Below, piece by piece: positions 23,866-35,725 of a stretch of DNA of 64,000 nt. Below the pieces are notes generated by a model, which made no database searches, was not told the origin of the DNA, and worked only from the letters and a program-made list of their open reading frames with translations. A program made the translations under genes and the position numbers. The stretch is from Lineus longissimus (lineage: Eukaryota > Nemertea > Pilidiophora > Heteronemertea > Lineidae), in the NCBI RefSeq assembly GCF_910592395.1, contig NC_088313.1:3908501-3972500 (forward strand). Reading direction: 5' to 3'. Position 1 is the stretch's first letter; every line of letters begins with the position of its first letter.

Positions 23866-23995
23866 CTGTTGACTGTGCTTTAAGAGAGACTGGCGCCATG
23901 CCTAGTCTCTCTTAAAGCACAGTCAACAGACACCAACCGCTCAGACTCAGAAACCACAAACGCCCAACCCTTCCTGCTACCTTAATACTTCTGGT
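23866..23995. repeat. Perfect 26-bp hairpin within a dispersed repeat
   Basis: CTGTTGACTGTGCTTTAAGA continues to a 26-base arm (23866-23891) that is exactly complementary to 23904-23929 across a 12-base loop. The hairpin and its right flank (to about 23995) recur in the opposite orientation at about 47135-47245, showing that this is a mobile or dispersed repeat. Confidence 0.85.
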
Positions 23996-24710
23996 TTATT
24001 TATTTGATATCATTGTGAGTCCCATCCTCACAATCCTAGACTCCCTGTGCAACCCATTACGTGAGGGACGAGGCCGGTCCACTGCGTCCGGAGCGTACAA
24101 AAGTCAGAGCTGAGTCGGTCGTATCCTCCTCTCCTCGCACGCATGTCGAGTCTGTGATTAGAGAAAAAAGCTTTTTGATAGCTGGTTTTGAAATCATCAT
24201 CAACTTTTGTGATTAGTGGGCCAGTGTTCCGTAGATATGCAGTGAATTACGTAATAATATACGTTGGGAGAGTTTAGACCATCCACTCCGCCGACCTGGA
24301 CTCCGTTATCTATACTAATGGGGGGGGGGGGGGGGGGGGGGTTACGGACGATGTACCCCTAATGGTTCAGAATGTAGGACTGATTTAAACTGCTCCAATA
24401 TCTCTCACCTGCGGATAAAACCTTAGCCGGTGTCGTATGAGATGGGCTGTGAAAAAGAAAAGGACTGCAGTGGTGTGATATTGTGTCGTTGTTTATTTAC
24501 AAAGTGTTGTATTTACAAGGCATTTCTGCCCAGTGATCACAATTTACATGTAGATCGTCTTCAGAATTCGCCAGATGATATAGAGCCTACAATATGTATG
24601 TATATGTATACCCCTTTTTTAGTAACACTCCAAAAGCAGTTGGCATTTTGACGTTCAACGCATCCATGACCCTTTAAATAGACAAGCGTCATGTCACATC
24701 ACAAAGTTTC
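23994..24710. repeat. Long direct repeat, right copy
   Basis: Partner of 20144-20868, with its own 22-base G run (24320-24341) and a GGCCGGTCCACTGC element (24037-24097). The pair could be an LTR-like structure or a segmental duplication. No reverse transcriptase, primer-binding site or polypurine tract was recognised. Confidence 0.88.
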
Positions 24711-25136
24711 ACATCTCCATTTTTGTTTGGAAAAATGACGGGCAGTTCGGGCAGCATCTCTGAGGATGCAGCGTACGAGAAAATGTCCCGTTCTGAAGAT
24801 ACCAGCTGGGTAGAAGAGGAACTATCATGCATGTACATTTAGGCCTATACAGGCGCGGGCAATGTACATTCACGATAGTTCCTCTTCTGTTCAGTAGGTG
24901 GCTCCCCTTGTCTTAAGGAGGGTGCAATTAATTTCCACATCTCCAAAATTGCAATGTCCCTATTACGATCTCTGCGTACAAGGGACTGTCTCTCATTAAA
25001 GGGACAAGCTAGGCATGATATATGTTGGTTTTACAATTACATGCAGAAATGGCTTCCAGCAGGACCGTGGCTTCTCCGGCGGGATTGAATTTGTCCATAC
25101 ATCACTGATCACAGTGAATGCTTTCGAAGGAACTTA

Positions 25137-28100
25137 TCACGTTCCGATGTAAGGTGCAAAAAGTGACCGAGCGTCAATGAGACATTCACAACAGACGCGA
25201 ATAGGCTGTGTGTAAAGTTCCCAGTCGTCCAATACCACAGTAGTTCCATTCGTGTCCGAAAGACGGCAGACCCCTGATCTCTTTCTCAGCATGTTCAAGT
25301 GGAACACTTTCTGGGTACATTTCCCATGAGCTGAAAGAAACAAAGTCAAATACATGTGGTATGCACGATATTACATGGGGTATTGGCCAAATCGGCCAAC
25401 ACTTTAAGCCTGTATGCGGTAGACTCATGGGGCAGTCAATTTCGTCATACTGTTTATGCTGTCTCATAGGGTGAAGGACGAGGCCGGTCCACTGCGTCCG
25501 GAGTGTAGTATGCGGTAGTTCATGTTAATAATGTGTTCACCACTGGACGCTTACGCAAGCCAGGAGGTTGACTATTACCCGTTGACCATGATATATGGTT
25601 GCGCGAGAGTTATTCAATATTGTGGGATCTTCAAGTGAGTTCATGTGTAGTTTACCAGAAGTATCTTTTGACCTCCGGTGATAAGTTAAACTTTTTATCC
25701 TTTTTTACCGTCAGGCGAAGCAAATTTGGGGTGTTTTGAGACGACTCACCTGTCCCATGAACGGTAAGACAGTCCCTGTCAGTATGCGCGCAGATCGCCT
25801 CATTGATCATTCTCGGGAATCTGTCCTCGGGGAGGGTCGTGGTGGCAGCACAGGTCGTACACATGTGCAGATAACCGTCACTTGTAACAGAACCTTTCAT
25901 TTGGCAGTACTCTATCCGCGTCACTGAACCTGAAGCAAAAAGAAGCTGAATGGTTTTACTAACAAAGGGTAGAAATGTGACAGTTCAGCTTTAAGCTTTC
26001 ATTACAAAATACGATTTTATAGCTAGAATTTCACATCAAATGACCGCGAATTTGCGATCGATTCATCTGCTTGGCCATGACTGATTATTCAGACCAAAAT
26101 CATTCAGTCCCTTAAGATGAAATCAACGAAATTTAAAGCTGACCTGTCTAAAATTAGTCAATCAGCGATTTTGGGCGGTCGGAGGAATGCTATTTTGCAC
26201 TGAACCCGTTCGCATTAAAACTACTCTGGTGTAGAAAGGAGACTGTGTGAATTCGGAATCCAGCGCCTATATGTACCTACCATCTGTCCCGTTTACCACT
26301 GATTGCGTAATTCCTGCTTGGGCTGGCGTCACCAGATGATTCAGCAAGTTCGCTGTCTGTCTCTTGTTTCGTAACTTTTCAAGTTTCAGTGCTCTTCTTC
26401 GCCCCGGTTTAATTGCATACTTCTTTTTGCTATTTTTTATCACGTTAACGTCCCAGTTAGTCTTTTCTAACTTATCAAAGTCTGTAGAGAGCATTGTCCG
26501 CGTACGGGCATTATCACGTATTCTGTCGAATATATGGTCTTTTTTCAGTGGATCCTGGAATGAACCAAATATGTGTCGGATAACCCATCATGCAAAATAA
26601 GGTATAGAATTCAATAGAAGTGTGTGTTGATGTTTTTGAAACATGCCCCAAAAAATCGGGCTGGGGACGGAGAAACACTCTGATGTTAACTCCTCGCACG
26701 ACCTTGATAGTAATGTTGTTTCAGATTGCCAGAGGAATAACGACACACTAACTTCATTCTAAGGGACGCAAGCCTGCTTGGTTTTCTACCCTGCAGCCAT
26801 TCTACAAAGAGAAATAATATGCAAGCATACGGTACATTCTGAACCAACAGAGTTAATCGGTCCCACGTTACCTCCCCTTTGGTGTAACGGAGTCCGGGTC
26901 GGCGGAGTGGATCCAAGGTTTGAGGGTCAAGAGGATATGGTAAGGACCTATCATACTATATACCATCACTATATACCATCAATGCCCTGCTGCAGCCAAC
27001 CTTTTGCTTACTGAGGCACCCCCCCCCCCCCCCCCATTGCCTTTCTTGTTGGGTAAGCACGATATCATTACTAACTGTCTGGACGGCAGTTTTTGGCTTA
27101 TTATTATTTTTTTTTTACTTGTGGGCGATCGAGATGAGTAAAGAGTGAGTGTACTCACCCCGTATTCATGCCACCGGAGGACCGGGTCAGGAGCACCCTC
27201 AAAGTGCGTGTGTGCAGTCATGAGTTTTGGAATTTTCTGGAACAGATTTTCAATATTCAATTGAATATTTTCAAAGGAGAAGATTCTATATAAACCCAAG
27301 GCACCGGAGGCATTTGTCCGTGTCCTCCGTTAGCAGCAACGGTCTTTTTGAACGTGAACGGATCAAAGAGTTTACATACACCCCTCGCATGCAAGGGTCA
27401 TTCACATGCTCCTCGCGTTGCAAGCTTCTGAAAAAGGTGTTTTGATATAAAGCTGAGGAGGGTAATTTTAAAGAAGACTGATCGGAGGGAAGCCCAAAGG
27501 AATACTATACCCTCTGCTTATTTCCGACTGACTTACTGCATATTGCGTGGACATGGTGAGCAAGTTGGTGAACTGTTTGGCGGCCTGTGACTCGTCTGTG
27601 GCCATGTACTGCGGAACATAGTCGCCTCCCTTCAGCTGCAGGAGGCTGAGGAGATCACTATCGGTCTGGCTGGCAGAGCGGAACTTGATTGGAAGGCGGC
27701 AGCGGGTAGAGTGGCTGGACTTGGCTTTGGCACCTAGAAGAGAAGGCAAGGAGGCGCGTGAATACATGATAACGCTCTTAGTCCGTTCCCGCAAAATTCT
27801 GAATTTCCGCGGAGAATACTCCTCTCTTTGATCGCCCAATCAAAACCTCTAACTTCAGCATGGAAGAAGTAGACTTTAGGAATGAGCCATTAAGTGGTTA
27901 TTTTGGGGGTAGGTTCCGGTCAACTTTGTACAAGTGGAGAATTAATGGGCTTTTTTTGGGAACGTGTGCATGGGAAGAGATACGTCATGACTCCACAATC
28001 ATAATGTGTTGAGCATAAAAATGACCTTAAGATGAAATAAACGCCGACATATCGGTCCAGTACATCTTCGAGACTGATCGGCAGAAGAACTTATTACATG

Positions 28101-30008
28101 ACATATATTCGGTGTCGACGCAATCAAGCCGGTTTAGGCGCAGGTCTCTGTCGCAGACCTATTTTTTGTACAGGCGCCCCCAAACCGGCGGACAGACGTG
28201 GCCCCAACCGACCATAGAGTTGCGTCGACCAGGGTCTTTCAAATAAATCGTCGACACGACGACGAAGAAGAAGACGGCCACGACAAAACAGAAACAAATT
28301 GGTTACCGGCAACACTGATACATTGGAAAGTAACGAATTTGAAACCATGCAAAGACAACAATGCAGTGAACAACGAAAAACACTTTACAGACATCAATCA
28401 CGACCTCGCAAAAATCTCACGCCGAAATCTGACAAAATCAACAACGACCACAACACTTCTGTATTGCTCACTGGGTGATCGTTTGTTTCCATGGTGATGT
28501 TTGGTAAAATGCCTTGTGGACTTGCAGAGCAACTCGTAATACTCCCATGATCCTCTGCGATGGCACGCTTTCCGTGATTTTTGGCTGTGGTGATGGAAGG
28601 TTGTATCACAGGCAAACTTGGCACCTAAAAGTGCGAACATCAAGAACAGGAAAGGGTGATGTTACGTCAGCACCGATTAACAAACGCTTGTCTAAAACAT
28701 TGACACTGAGACACCTGGATGTATCAGGAATATTCAGTGTTTCAAAAGCAAGTGCAGAAACTTGTCGCTGAAAGCTACAGTGTAATGTACATATCATTTT
28801 CACTCAATTTTTCTCATTTAGCTTTCTTCGCTGCGGAGCACACTTTTTCATACAAAGGAAAAAATCCGTCCGCTGCTCAGTTTCTAATCAGCAATGACCG
28901 ATCGTATAATTGTCCCGGTTACCAAAGGAAACTGGAAACACATGTATCAGGACTTTAGTACACCCAATTCTTCTCATGATAAGTTTTACTGATAATCTCC
29001 ATCCAGAACGAGACCAATCTCCGAAAAAATTGACATCATCCGTATTGCCTATAAGCAGGAGCAGTGGGGTCAAATTGGCCATCTTCGGGTGACTAATGTG
29101 CACAGCAAGGACACGGGTCATGTGAGATTCAGCTCTACATATATTCATTGTACAAGCGTGAATAATTTTGACGTAATGTAAGAGGAGAGAGACCCCTATT
29201 GCCGACATTGTGTAACTTTATCTTGCCTACCTAGCAGCTGCTTATAGTGTCCTTTGATATCTAAAATTCCAAGAAATACTCCTGGCATGGACAAACTTGG
29301 CATGACTCCAGCTGTCCTTATAGACGCAGGCAGATTTTTCGCCATGCAGGAACCTTCTAAAATAGCCATTAGATTTTCCCCTCGATCTTCTTCAATCATA
29401 ACGGACTCCACCGGGAGTTAACTAATCTAAAACGGATCGATCAACGTGCTTCACGGTTTAACAGGCTGGGTAGGGAAGCTGCCTCTAATCTTTCAAGTCA
29501 GTGATGACTTGTCCAAGAAATGAAAACGAGCTTTCGACCTTTACTTGATCAAAACCTTTTCTCAATCAAAAATAAGACTACCATTGTGCGCAAATTGCTG
29601 TCAAAAATTTAAATTACTAAGGTTGATCATCCGGACATCACCATTTTGGCTAGAACGAGAAATCCTACAGCAATTAACAGGAAGTGAATGCCAATTTCTG
29701 AAGTGGAAGTCTGTTCTCTGGAAAGCAAAGTACTGACTTCAACCAACGAAATTGGTATTCAATTCGTTGTGGAAGAGTTCTAATTGCTTTACGATTAAAG
29801 TTCTGACCACAATGGCGGTGCATTCGGCCAACCCTTTAAAAGAGAACCAGACACAGCTGTTAAACGTTCGCGACCTGCTCCAATAGTCATGTGCGTGGCT
29901 TTGACACTGTTTTTTAACAATGCAAACATTGGGCTACTCACCTGAAGTTGGCAGGAAATTTAAGGACAGCATTGACAGCCATGTCAGCTGAAGCAAAGGG
30001 ATTTTCAT
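25137..30008 (-). CDS. Secreted Trunk/PTTH-like cystine-knot prohormone, 354 aa
   Basis: Six coding exons join in phase: 30008-29942, 28624-28472, 27733-27537, 26554-26281, 25929-25750, 25330-25137 (1065 nt). The start MKIPLLQLTWLSMLSLNF is a signal peptide. It follows a TTTTTCTAG acceptor 4 nt before the ATG, so a 5' UTR exon is expected. A basic RNKR at 201-204 is a furin-type site, and NKR at 69-71 may be a second. The C-terminal domain has ten Cys (239, 254, 257, 277, 284, 295, 312, 337, 338, 340), FPRMINEAIC at 268-277, Trp327 and an IRVCCEC end. CxxC, PR-x-I-x-E, then C...C...C, W and a final C-x-C is the layout of Trunk and PTTH, ligands of the Torso receptor kinase. IL-17-like ligands share some of this (RFP, final C-x-C) and are the main alternative. 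NGT at 227 and 318 may be glycosylated. Confidence 0.82.
25420..25507. repeat. GGCCGGTCCACTGCGTCCGG element, copy 3
   Basis: Both halves are present (TAGACTCATGG and CGTCCGGAGTGTAG) within an intron of the Trunk/PTTH-like gene. Copy 2 is inside the right long direct repeat at 24037-24097. Confidence 0.7.
29150..29270. repeat. Dispersed repeat (GTGTAACTTTATCTTGCCT)
   Basis: Matches 36310-36430 over about 120 bp (GAGACCCCTATTG followed by GTGTAACTTTATCTTGCCT and GCTGC-rich sequence). The first 33 bases of the window are a further partial copy. Confidence 0.75.
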
Positions 30009-30806
30009 ATTCCTAGAAAAAGAAAAAGGATATACACGTATATACTGAACAAAATTTCCTAGAGCAGTTTGTTCAGCTGAAGAAAGAAAGTTCAGTGTGC
30101 CTGATAAGGAAATGGACACGAGCAGCGATGAAGTCTATCATATCAATCCTTCCAGCTAGCATACCTGTAGCTAATGTCATCGACATTGTTCCTACTGTTG
30201 CTTTTGAGATACACTAAATTCTCTATCACTACCATTTCGGTACACCTTCTATTTCGATATTAAATACGGCCCATGCACAATACATCATCACGATGACATC
30301 CCGCCCAAGGACGCCGAAGGCCATTCTTCACACGCTTTAATCCACCTTTGACAGATGATTTCTCTAACAACCCCATTCCAGGGGCACTGTCCATATGGAG
30401 TTAATGCAACGAACACATTTAACTTGTCTCACACCCACTGGGATCGAGGTTGTCAACACCGAGAATTTACGACATCGTAATCTGGGGAGCGATTTTGCCT
30501 CTTAGCGTATTACGACAATCGTAAACCTGGGAGACATTATGGCGGATTCAGATGGTTACTGTAGTCGGCTAGGGTTCATTTCAGCATGGATGACAAACTT
30601 GGCTTAGAATCCCTTTAAGGGATATCGTATCATTGCACTACGGGTTCTGTCATAGTTAGGATGAAATGGAGTGTAAATATGTGGCCGATAAAATACAGTG
30701 CATTAAGTATCGGCACACAGCTTCATCTTGAAAATTGAAATTATTATAGATTTGATAGATTCTCTAGGAACGAAGAGGAAGAAGAAGAAGAAGACGATGC
30801 CGAGGA

Positions 30807-30848
<42 letters not shown>
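30807..30848. repeat. (GAC)n microsatellite
   Basis: About 13 uninterrupted GAC/ACG triplets, preceded by a GAAGAAGAAG tract. The resulting poly-Val and poly-Thr frames are artefacts. Confidence 0.95.
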
Positions 30849-31442
30849 AATGTTTCTTTGAAGGTGACTTACAAATGACCAAAGCCATGCACAAGATAAA
30901 GTCGTTGAAATTACCTTTTGGGGCCGAACAAGCTAAGCTGCGCAGTATTTCCGCTGAACTGAGACTGCAACTGCTTCGACGGCCAAATTGAAATATTTAT
31001 GCGCAATATTTCGTCATTTTGTCGTTTGATCTTGTAACGTATGAATACCACTAAACAAACAAGATAAATAGACTAATAGACTTTACGTAGGAGCCCTCTA
31101 ATCAATCGCTTAGCTGATGTATCACCAGCAACTTGCTTTGAAGTGGGGCTTGTGCAAAGTAAACGTTGGAACGCCGCTGGTCACAGCGTTATCGATTTCA
31201 AGATAAACGTACTTGAAATAACATCATATTGTCTATATTGCTATTACAGTCCCCTTTTTACGACGTTACAGACATGTTGGTTAACTGCCACTTAAATGGC
31301 TAAAGTTGCCGTTATGAATTTGTACGCAAAGGGACTCCTGGATCAGTATATACATAGTTAGATACATTCAGCGTTGTAAAGTGCTACTCCAGCGTTGAAA
31401 GCAACATGACCTCAGCTGCTTGAGACGTCAACGTCTGGCTAA

Positions 31443-31590
31443 ATGGGCACTCAAGATGTTGTGGTCTTTAGCTTAATGTGCTTGTGTTGGTTGCTCTGTA
31501 CTGTGAGGTCGACCACAACTCTGGATTATTGGAAAGGATGCGGAAACTGTTTTCAACTGACCGGGAATAAACTACGTATGTTCATAAGCA
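31443..31590 (+). CDS. Possible first exon of a secreted protein
   Basis: The ATG at 31443 opens MGTQDVVVFSLMCLCWLLCT, a good signal peptide with a likely cleavage after TVRS, followed by CGNC. A GTATGT donor candidate follows CTAC near 31577, giving a phase 1 junction as in the other signal exons here. No matching downstream exon could be found before 35.7 kb. It might be a real first exon, a 63-codon secreted peptide ending at 31634, or chance. Confidence 0.3.
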
Positions 31591-31942
31591 GAAAAGTCAA
31601 GATGCCAGGAGCTGGACAAGGCAACAGCCTATAGCCGCGACAACATATAACGTGTTATTATTCAAAAGCAAACGATGTGTACTAAAAATTATGGTGTGTG
31701 CTATATTTCACGTGCGAAAGCCACCGCCTAACACTGAGCATGCATAAAGCCTGCATTCCACTACCTCTTGAACCTGATCGCCAATAGGCTTGTTTATTCG
31801 CTGTTATCATAATTCTATACAAATGTACCTGAGTCTATTTCTGGTGGTCAAGTCCCTCTGATAGCGCCCTCACATCTATACCGACATACATCCATTTCTT
31901 AGGGTAGTTCCATTTAAATCACTTTTCCAACGCTGGGAAAAT

Positions 31943-32385
31943 AAAGCCCACAGCACACTAGCCGCCAACTTTGGCGACAAGAAGCGTTCGGCTGACGCCT
32001 CTAGACGCCAAAGTTCGCGGCCAGTGGATCCCGGTCAGAGCACACCTGCCCCAGAAGCGTCTTTTCCGCCACTTTAACCCATCCTGGGCCATGCAGCGCG
32101 AAATCATGTGACATCAAGACGCAAGCTGATTGGCCATAGCCTCGCCGCCGACGCCAAGTCAGGCGGCCATCCGCAGCACACCTGGCTTCTTCTTGCGTTC
32201 AAACGCGGCGACACGCGTAAAAAATCAAACATGTTAGATATTTGGCGTTTAGTTGCGGCAAGTGGCGGCAAGTCGCGTTCGCCGACGCCGTTCGTAGCAG
32301 ACTAGGGATTTTTCAGGCGTTCAGGACTCTTGCGGCAAAAAACGCCTGTGAACGCCGAAGTTGGCGGCGAGTGTGCTGCGGGCTT
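31943..32385. mobile_element. 443-bp inverted-repeat MITE
   Basis: The left end, AAGCCCACAGCACACTAGCC with GCCAACTTTGGCG inside it, is an inverted match to the right end GTTGGCGGCGAGTGTGCTGC followed by GGGCTT. There is no coding content. The interior is GC-rich, with GGCG-rich subrepeats that also pair. Confidence 0.8.
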
Positions 32386-33865
32386 AAGCATCGTCCACAG
32401 GTCTGCAAATTCGACACGCTTGATCTGCAGCTTATCAGCGGTGCACACTTTCGCCGGTATTTTATGGCATGTCCCAAACGGTGTCCAAAAATGTGGACGT
32501 TGTAAAATGTGTAAACAGTCTACTTAACCCCGCGATGATAGACCAATCCTTCAATCGACTGACCTATATCAATCAATTAATATAAAGTCAAATATCACTT
32601 GAACACCAATTTTGACCGGTGTGATTTAATAATGTAAATACATGTAGCTATGTTTGAGCATGATTAATCTGTTCAAGAATTGCTTTTTTGTCGGCAAGAT
32701 ATAAAACTCTTATAAATGACAGAGCTTTGATTTTCAATGATTTTTTTGATTACATGTAGTTACATTTAGAGTCACATTCTTAATGGAAGTAAACATTGAC
32801 CGTGATTAATCTAATGTTTGATATTTATTTTTGTCGGCAGTAGGCAAATACGAAATGATAAAGAATATCGGGAACTTTTCCATTGATTTGAGTGTCCAGC
32901 TCAATCTTGAAGGAGAAGAAGAATGGACAATAATTATCCTTAATTGAATTGGTTAACTTCAAAAGTTTGACAAATTGAATCAAAATGTGTTTCTGGTACC
33001 TACACACTTCATTATGCCGCCAATTATCTATCGTTATGATCATGTCATGTCTCTTTCCTCAACTAGCGATACTGCCAGATCGATGAACAACCCTGTCATC
33101 AGGATGGCCCGTGCTCCAGGCTCCCGGGGACCGCGTCTACCTACCAGTTTGATTAGAAGACCAATAGACTCGGGTCCTGAGGGGGTTCTAGCACTCCAAG
33201 ATAACGATTAACCCGCCCAACCAAATATTCACCGCCATAAAACGAGTTTGATCATGTTATTATCTTGGATAACCTTTCAGAAAGGTCTTTTGGTGCTTCA
33301 TGTATTAAAACAACAACTAATTTTTGTTTCGCTCCTGGATATTAACCCATGTTCACTAAGTGCCTGTCAACGCAAGCACACTTTTGAAAATGTGGCCAAT
33401 CGCCAAATAGTTTATGATTATGTAGAATTTGGCTTTTGCCTTTGGGTTACGACCAACGCAAAATGTTTCAAAGCATCTTTGGCATTCGAGTCATTTACGA
33501 TTATACAGGCCTAATATCAATAAGTATTTGATGTCACCACAAATAATAACACGGATACAATTAAGATTTACCGTAGTAGATATATGATGATTTTACAATG
33601 AGATTTGGCTCAATATTTAGTTACATTCCTGTCGGACAATCTATGGAATTCTGTTACGAAGTTACGAAGTTGCTAAATGCTACTTATGTAGGCTATATCA
33701 TCACACCATTCAGATCAGATCGTATGACCAAAATAAAAATTAACGATTCATGCTGCCATATATAATATAAAATACATGTATATGTATGTTTTCTTTTCTA
33801 AAGTTCCATATTCTTGGTTTCGTCTATTCTTGATAGTATGATATTCGAAAAATGCTTATGCATTG

Positions 33866-33957
33866 TGGACTCCCTGGGCAGTCCATCGCGTCATCCTAAT
33901 TGAATCTCCTTATGTTAGGATGAGGAACGAGGCCGGTCCACTGCGTCCGGAGTGTAA
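33866..33957. repeat. GGCCGGTCCACTGCGTCCGG element, copy 4
   Basis: The best preserved full copy: TGGACTCCCTGGGCAGTCC at the left and GTCCACTGCGTCCGGAGTGT at the right, inverted relatives of each other across a loop of about 30 bases. Confidence 0.75.
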
Positions 33958-35670
33958 TGCATTGTAGTCTTTGATAAATGTACTCTTGACAAAATTTCAT
34001 TAGATGTTTAAAAAAAAGATTTGCCTGAAGGCCAAAAATTACAGCCAAACAATCTTAATCTAGTCCGACATTCAAAGTCCTCAAGTATGTACATACTTGT
34101 CCACGATATATCATGCATACTTTGATATGTATAAATTAATATTTTGATACATGTAGATATCAAATAGGTATACATGTACATTGTGCACGGATGTTCCACA
34201 GCCCTTGGCTGTAAAGGAACCAAGGCGACGAGAGGCCCACTGGGCATTTCATTGCAATACAGGTACTTTGAATCAATCTGTGGACATGCTTTTCATTGTT
34301 ACTGTAGGTTTTCATGGCTTTCGTAGCATGCAAGATCCTTTCTTTCAGCAAATAAGGAGCTTTCATGACAATAAATTCCTTTAATAGTTTGATGAAAGCT
34401 TTAATCTTTTGATCAGAATTTTCATTTGTGTACATATTTTGTTGTCGTCGTATTCCCAATAAACACGACCAAACAACCTGAGAAAAGAACCCCCAGAAGA
34501 ACTTGCAGTGGGATATTTAAAGATCTGAACCTCATGAACTATAGGCGGAGTATTACTTGATGCAATCAAACGCTAAAACCTATCAAGAGGTGATAGCTTT
34601 TTTGCACAAAGCAGAATATTTCAACTTACCTTCAGGAATATAAGGTAGAGTATATTCAGTTCCTCTCAATCCATCACGGCGATGATAAAAATTAGAGAAT
34701 ATTCAAATCCAGCTCAGATCAATCCACACTGAGACGCGGAGAAATGGAGGAGTCACGCAAATCCACAAAAGCAGCCGCGACCGAGACAGCAGAGCATATC
34801 CTGGCAACGCATGGCGGAGACACCAATAAGGACAGTTTGAACGGGCGTTCGCGACACCGTTATCCGAAATGTGCCGATATGCAAATGTTTGAATTCCTTT
34901 CGTGACGTAACTGGACCCATTTGATTATTTCCAATTGGTTGATACAAGTACAGGAGATTCTAGTTGTATGGATTGTTGATCTATATTTATCGTTTTCGAC
35001 CCGCTCCGATTGCTGCTGGTCTGCGAAATATGTTTCCCCGTAAAGCTTGGGCGTTTTATCATTTTCCTATAAATGCTGCAGGGCTACAACTTGCATGAAC
35101 CTTCACTGGTATCGCCATGAGGCTACTTTAGCGTCTGTTGACTTGGAATAGCTGCTGATTTCGTCAGTTTATCTGTTCATCCAACCTGATGTCTGTGAAA
35201 ACTCCACTGTTTAGTCATAAAATATTAGATGTACTATTGCTTTGCTATCACCAGAGTCGCTTTCCCGGAACAAGCAACCAGAACTTAAACTAATGGGTTG
35301 ACACCAAAGTTTTTTGATACCGGGCAAAGGTTCCATTCCGATCTTAAAGGCAACCCATCAATAGAAAAATACTGTCTAAATGCAGTTCACTCGCGATAGT
35401 GACTAATGATGTTAACATGACATCAATGTAGGCCATACGTTTTATTTGCAAAGCAACTTTAAATAAATAATGGACTAGAACGCACCAAGTGTCCGATTAC
35501 CGGTCATTAAAGTATCACATTTGATATTGACATTGTCAAGAAGAACCTCATCAGCCTGGCCTCACCCTTTAATTGGCGACTAATTTTATCAATCCGCCTC
35601 ATTTTCAGTATTCGCTTTCGGTAGGCCTATTCACTGCACCCGTTGGGAGAGACTACAAAAGTCTTGCTGA

Positions 35671-35676
35671 TATATA
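35671..35676 (+). promoter_or_regulatory. TATA box candidate of the sushi-like gene
   Basis: TATATA lies 55 bp before the start codon at 35726, which would place transcription start near 35701 with a very short 5' UTR. Based on motif and spacing only. Confidence 0.35.
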
Positions 35677-35725
35677 CTTGTAATCGAGAGGGACACAGTC
35701 TTTAAGTCGGACAACTTCAAGAAAG

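Larger units (their letters stand above)
23263..25136. other. Intergenic stretch after the nanos pseudogene
   Basis: No supported gene. It contains a perfect 26-bp hairpin (23866-23929), the right copy of the long direct repeat (23994-24710), and a 35-codon frame near 24735 whose 3' half is part of a foldback sequence. Confidence 0.6.
30013..35725. other. Intergenic stretch between the prohormone and the sushi-like gene
   Basis: No complete gene is supported. It includes a GAC microsatellite (30807-30848), an orphan signal-peptide-like frame at 31443, a 443-bp inverted-repeat element (31943-32385) and a GGCCGGTCCACTGC element (33866-33957). The prohormone's promoter and 5' UTR exon should lie in the first part. 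Several 60-100-codon frames near 33-35 kb have no recognisable features. Confidence 0.5.

Noticed and set aside
30703-30991. Frames with poly-Val or poly-Thr runs
   Set aside because: Translation of the GAC microsatellite and the neighbouring GAA tract; no other coding signal.
33064-33150. EGF-like Cys pattern after an ACTAG acceptor (YCQIDEQPCHQDGPC)
   Set aside because: Only 28 codons before a stop, no partner exon in phase, and incomplete for an EGF module.
34160-34459. 99-codon minus-strand frame with a helical-looking middle
   Set aside because: No recognisable family, no clear splice sites, and composition consistent with chance; left unannotated.
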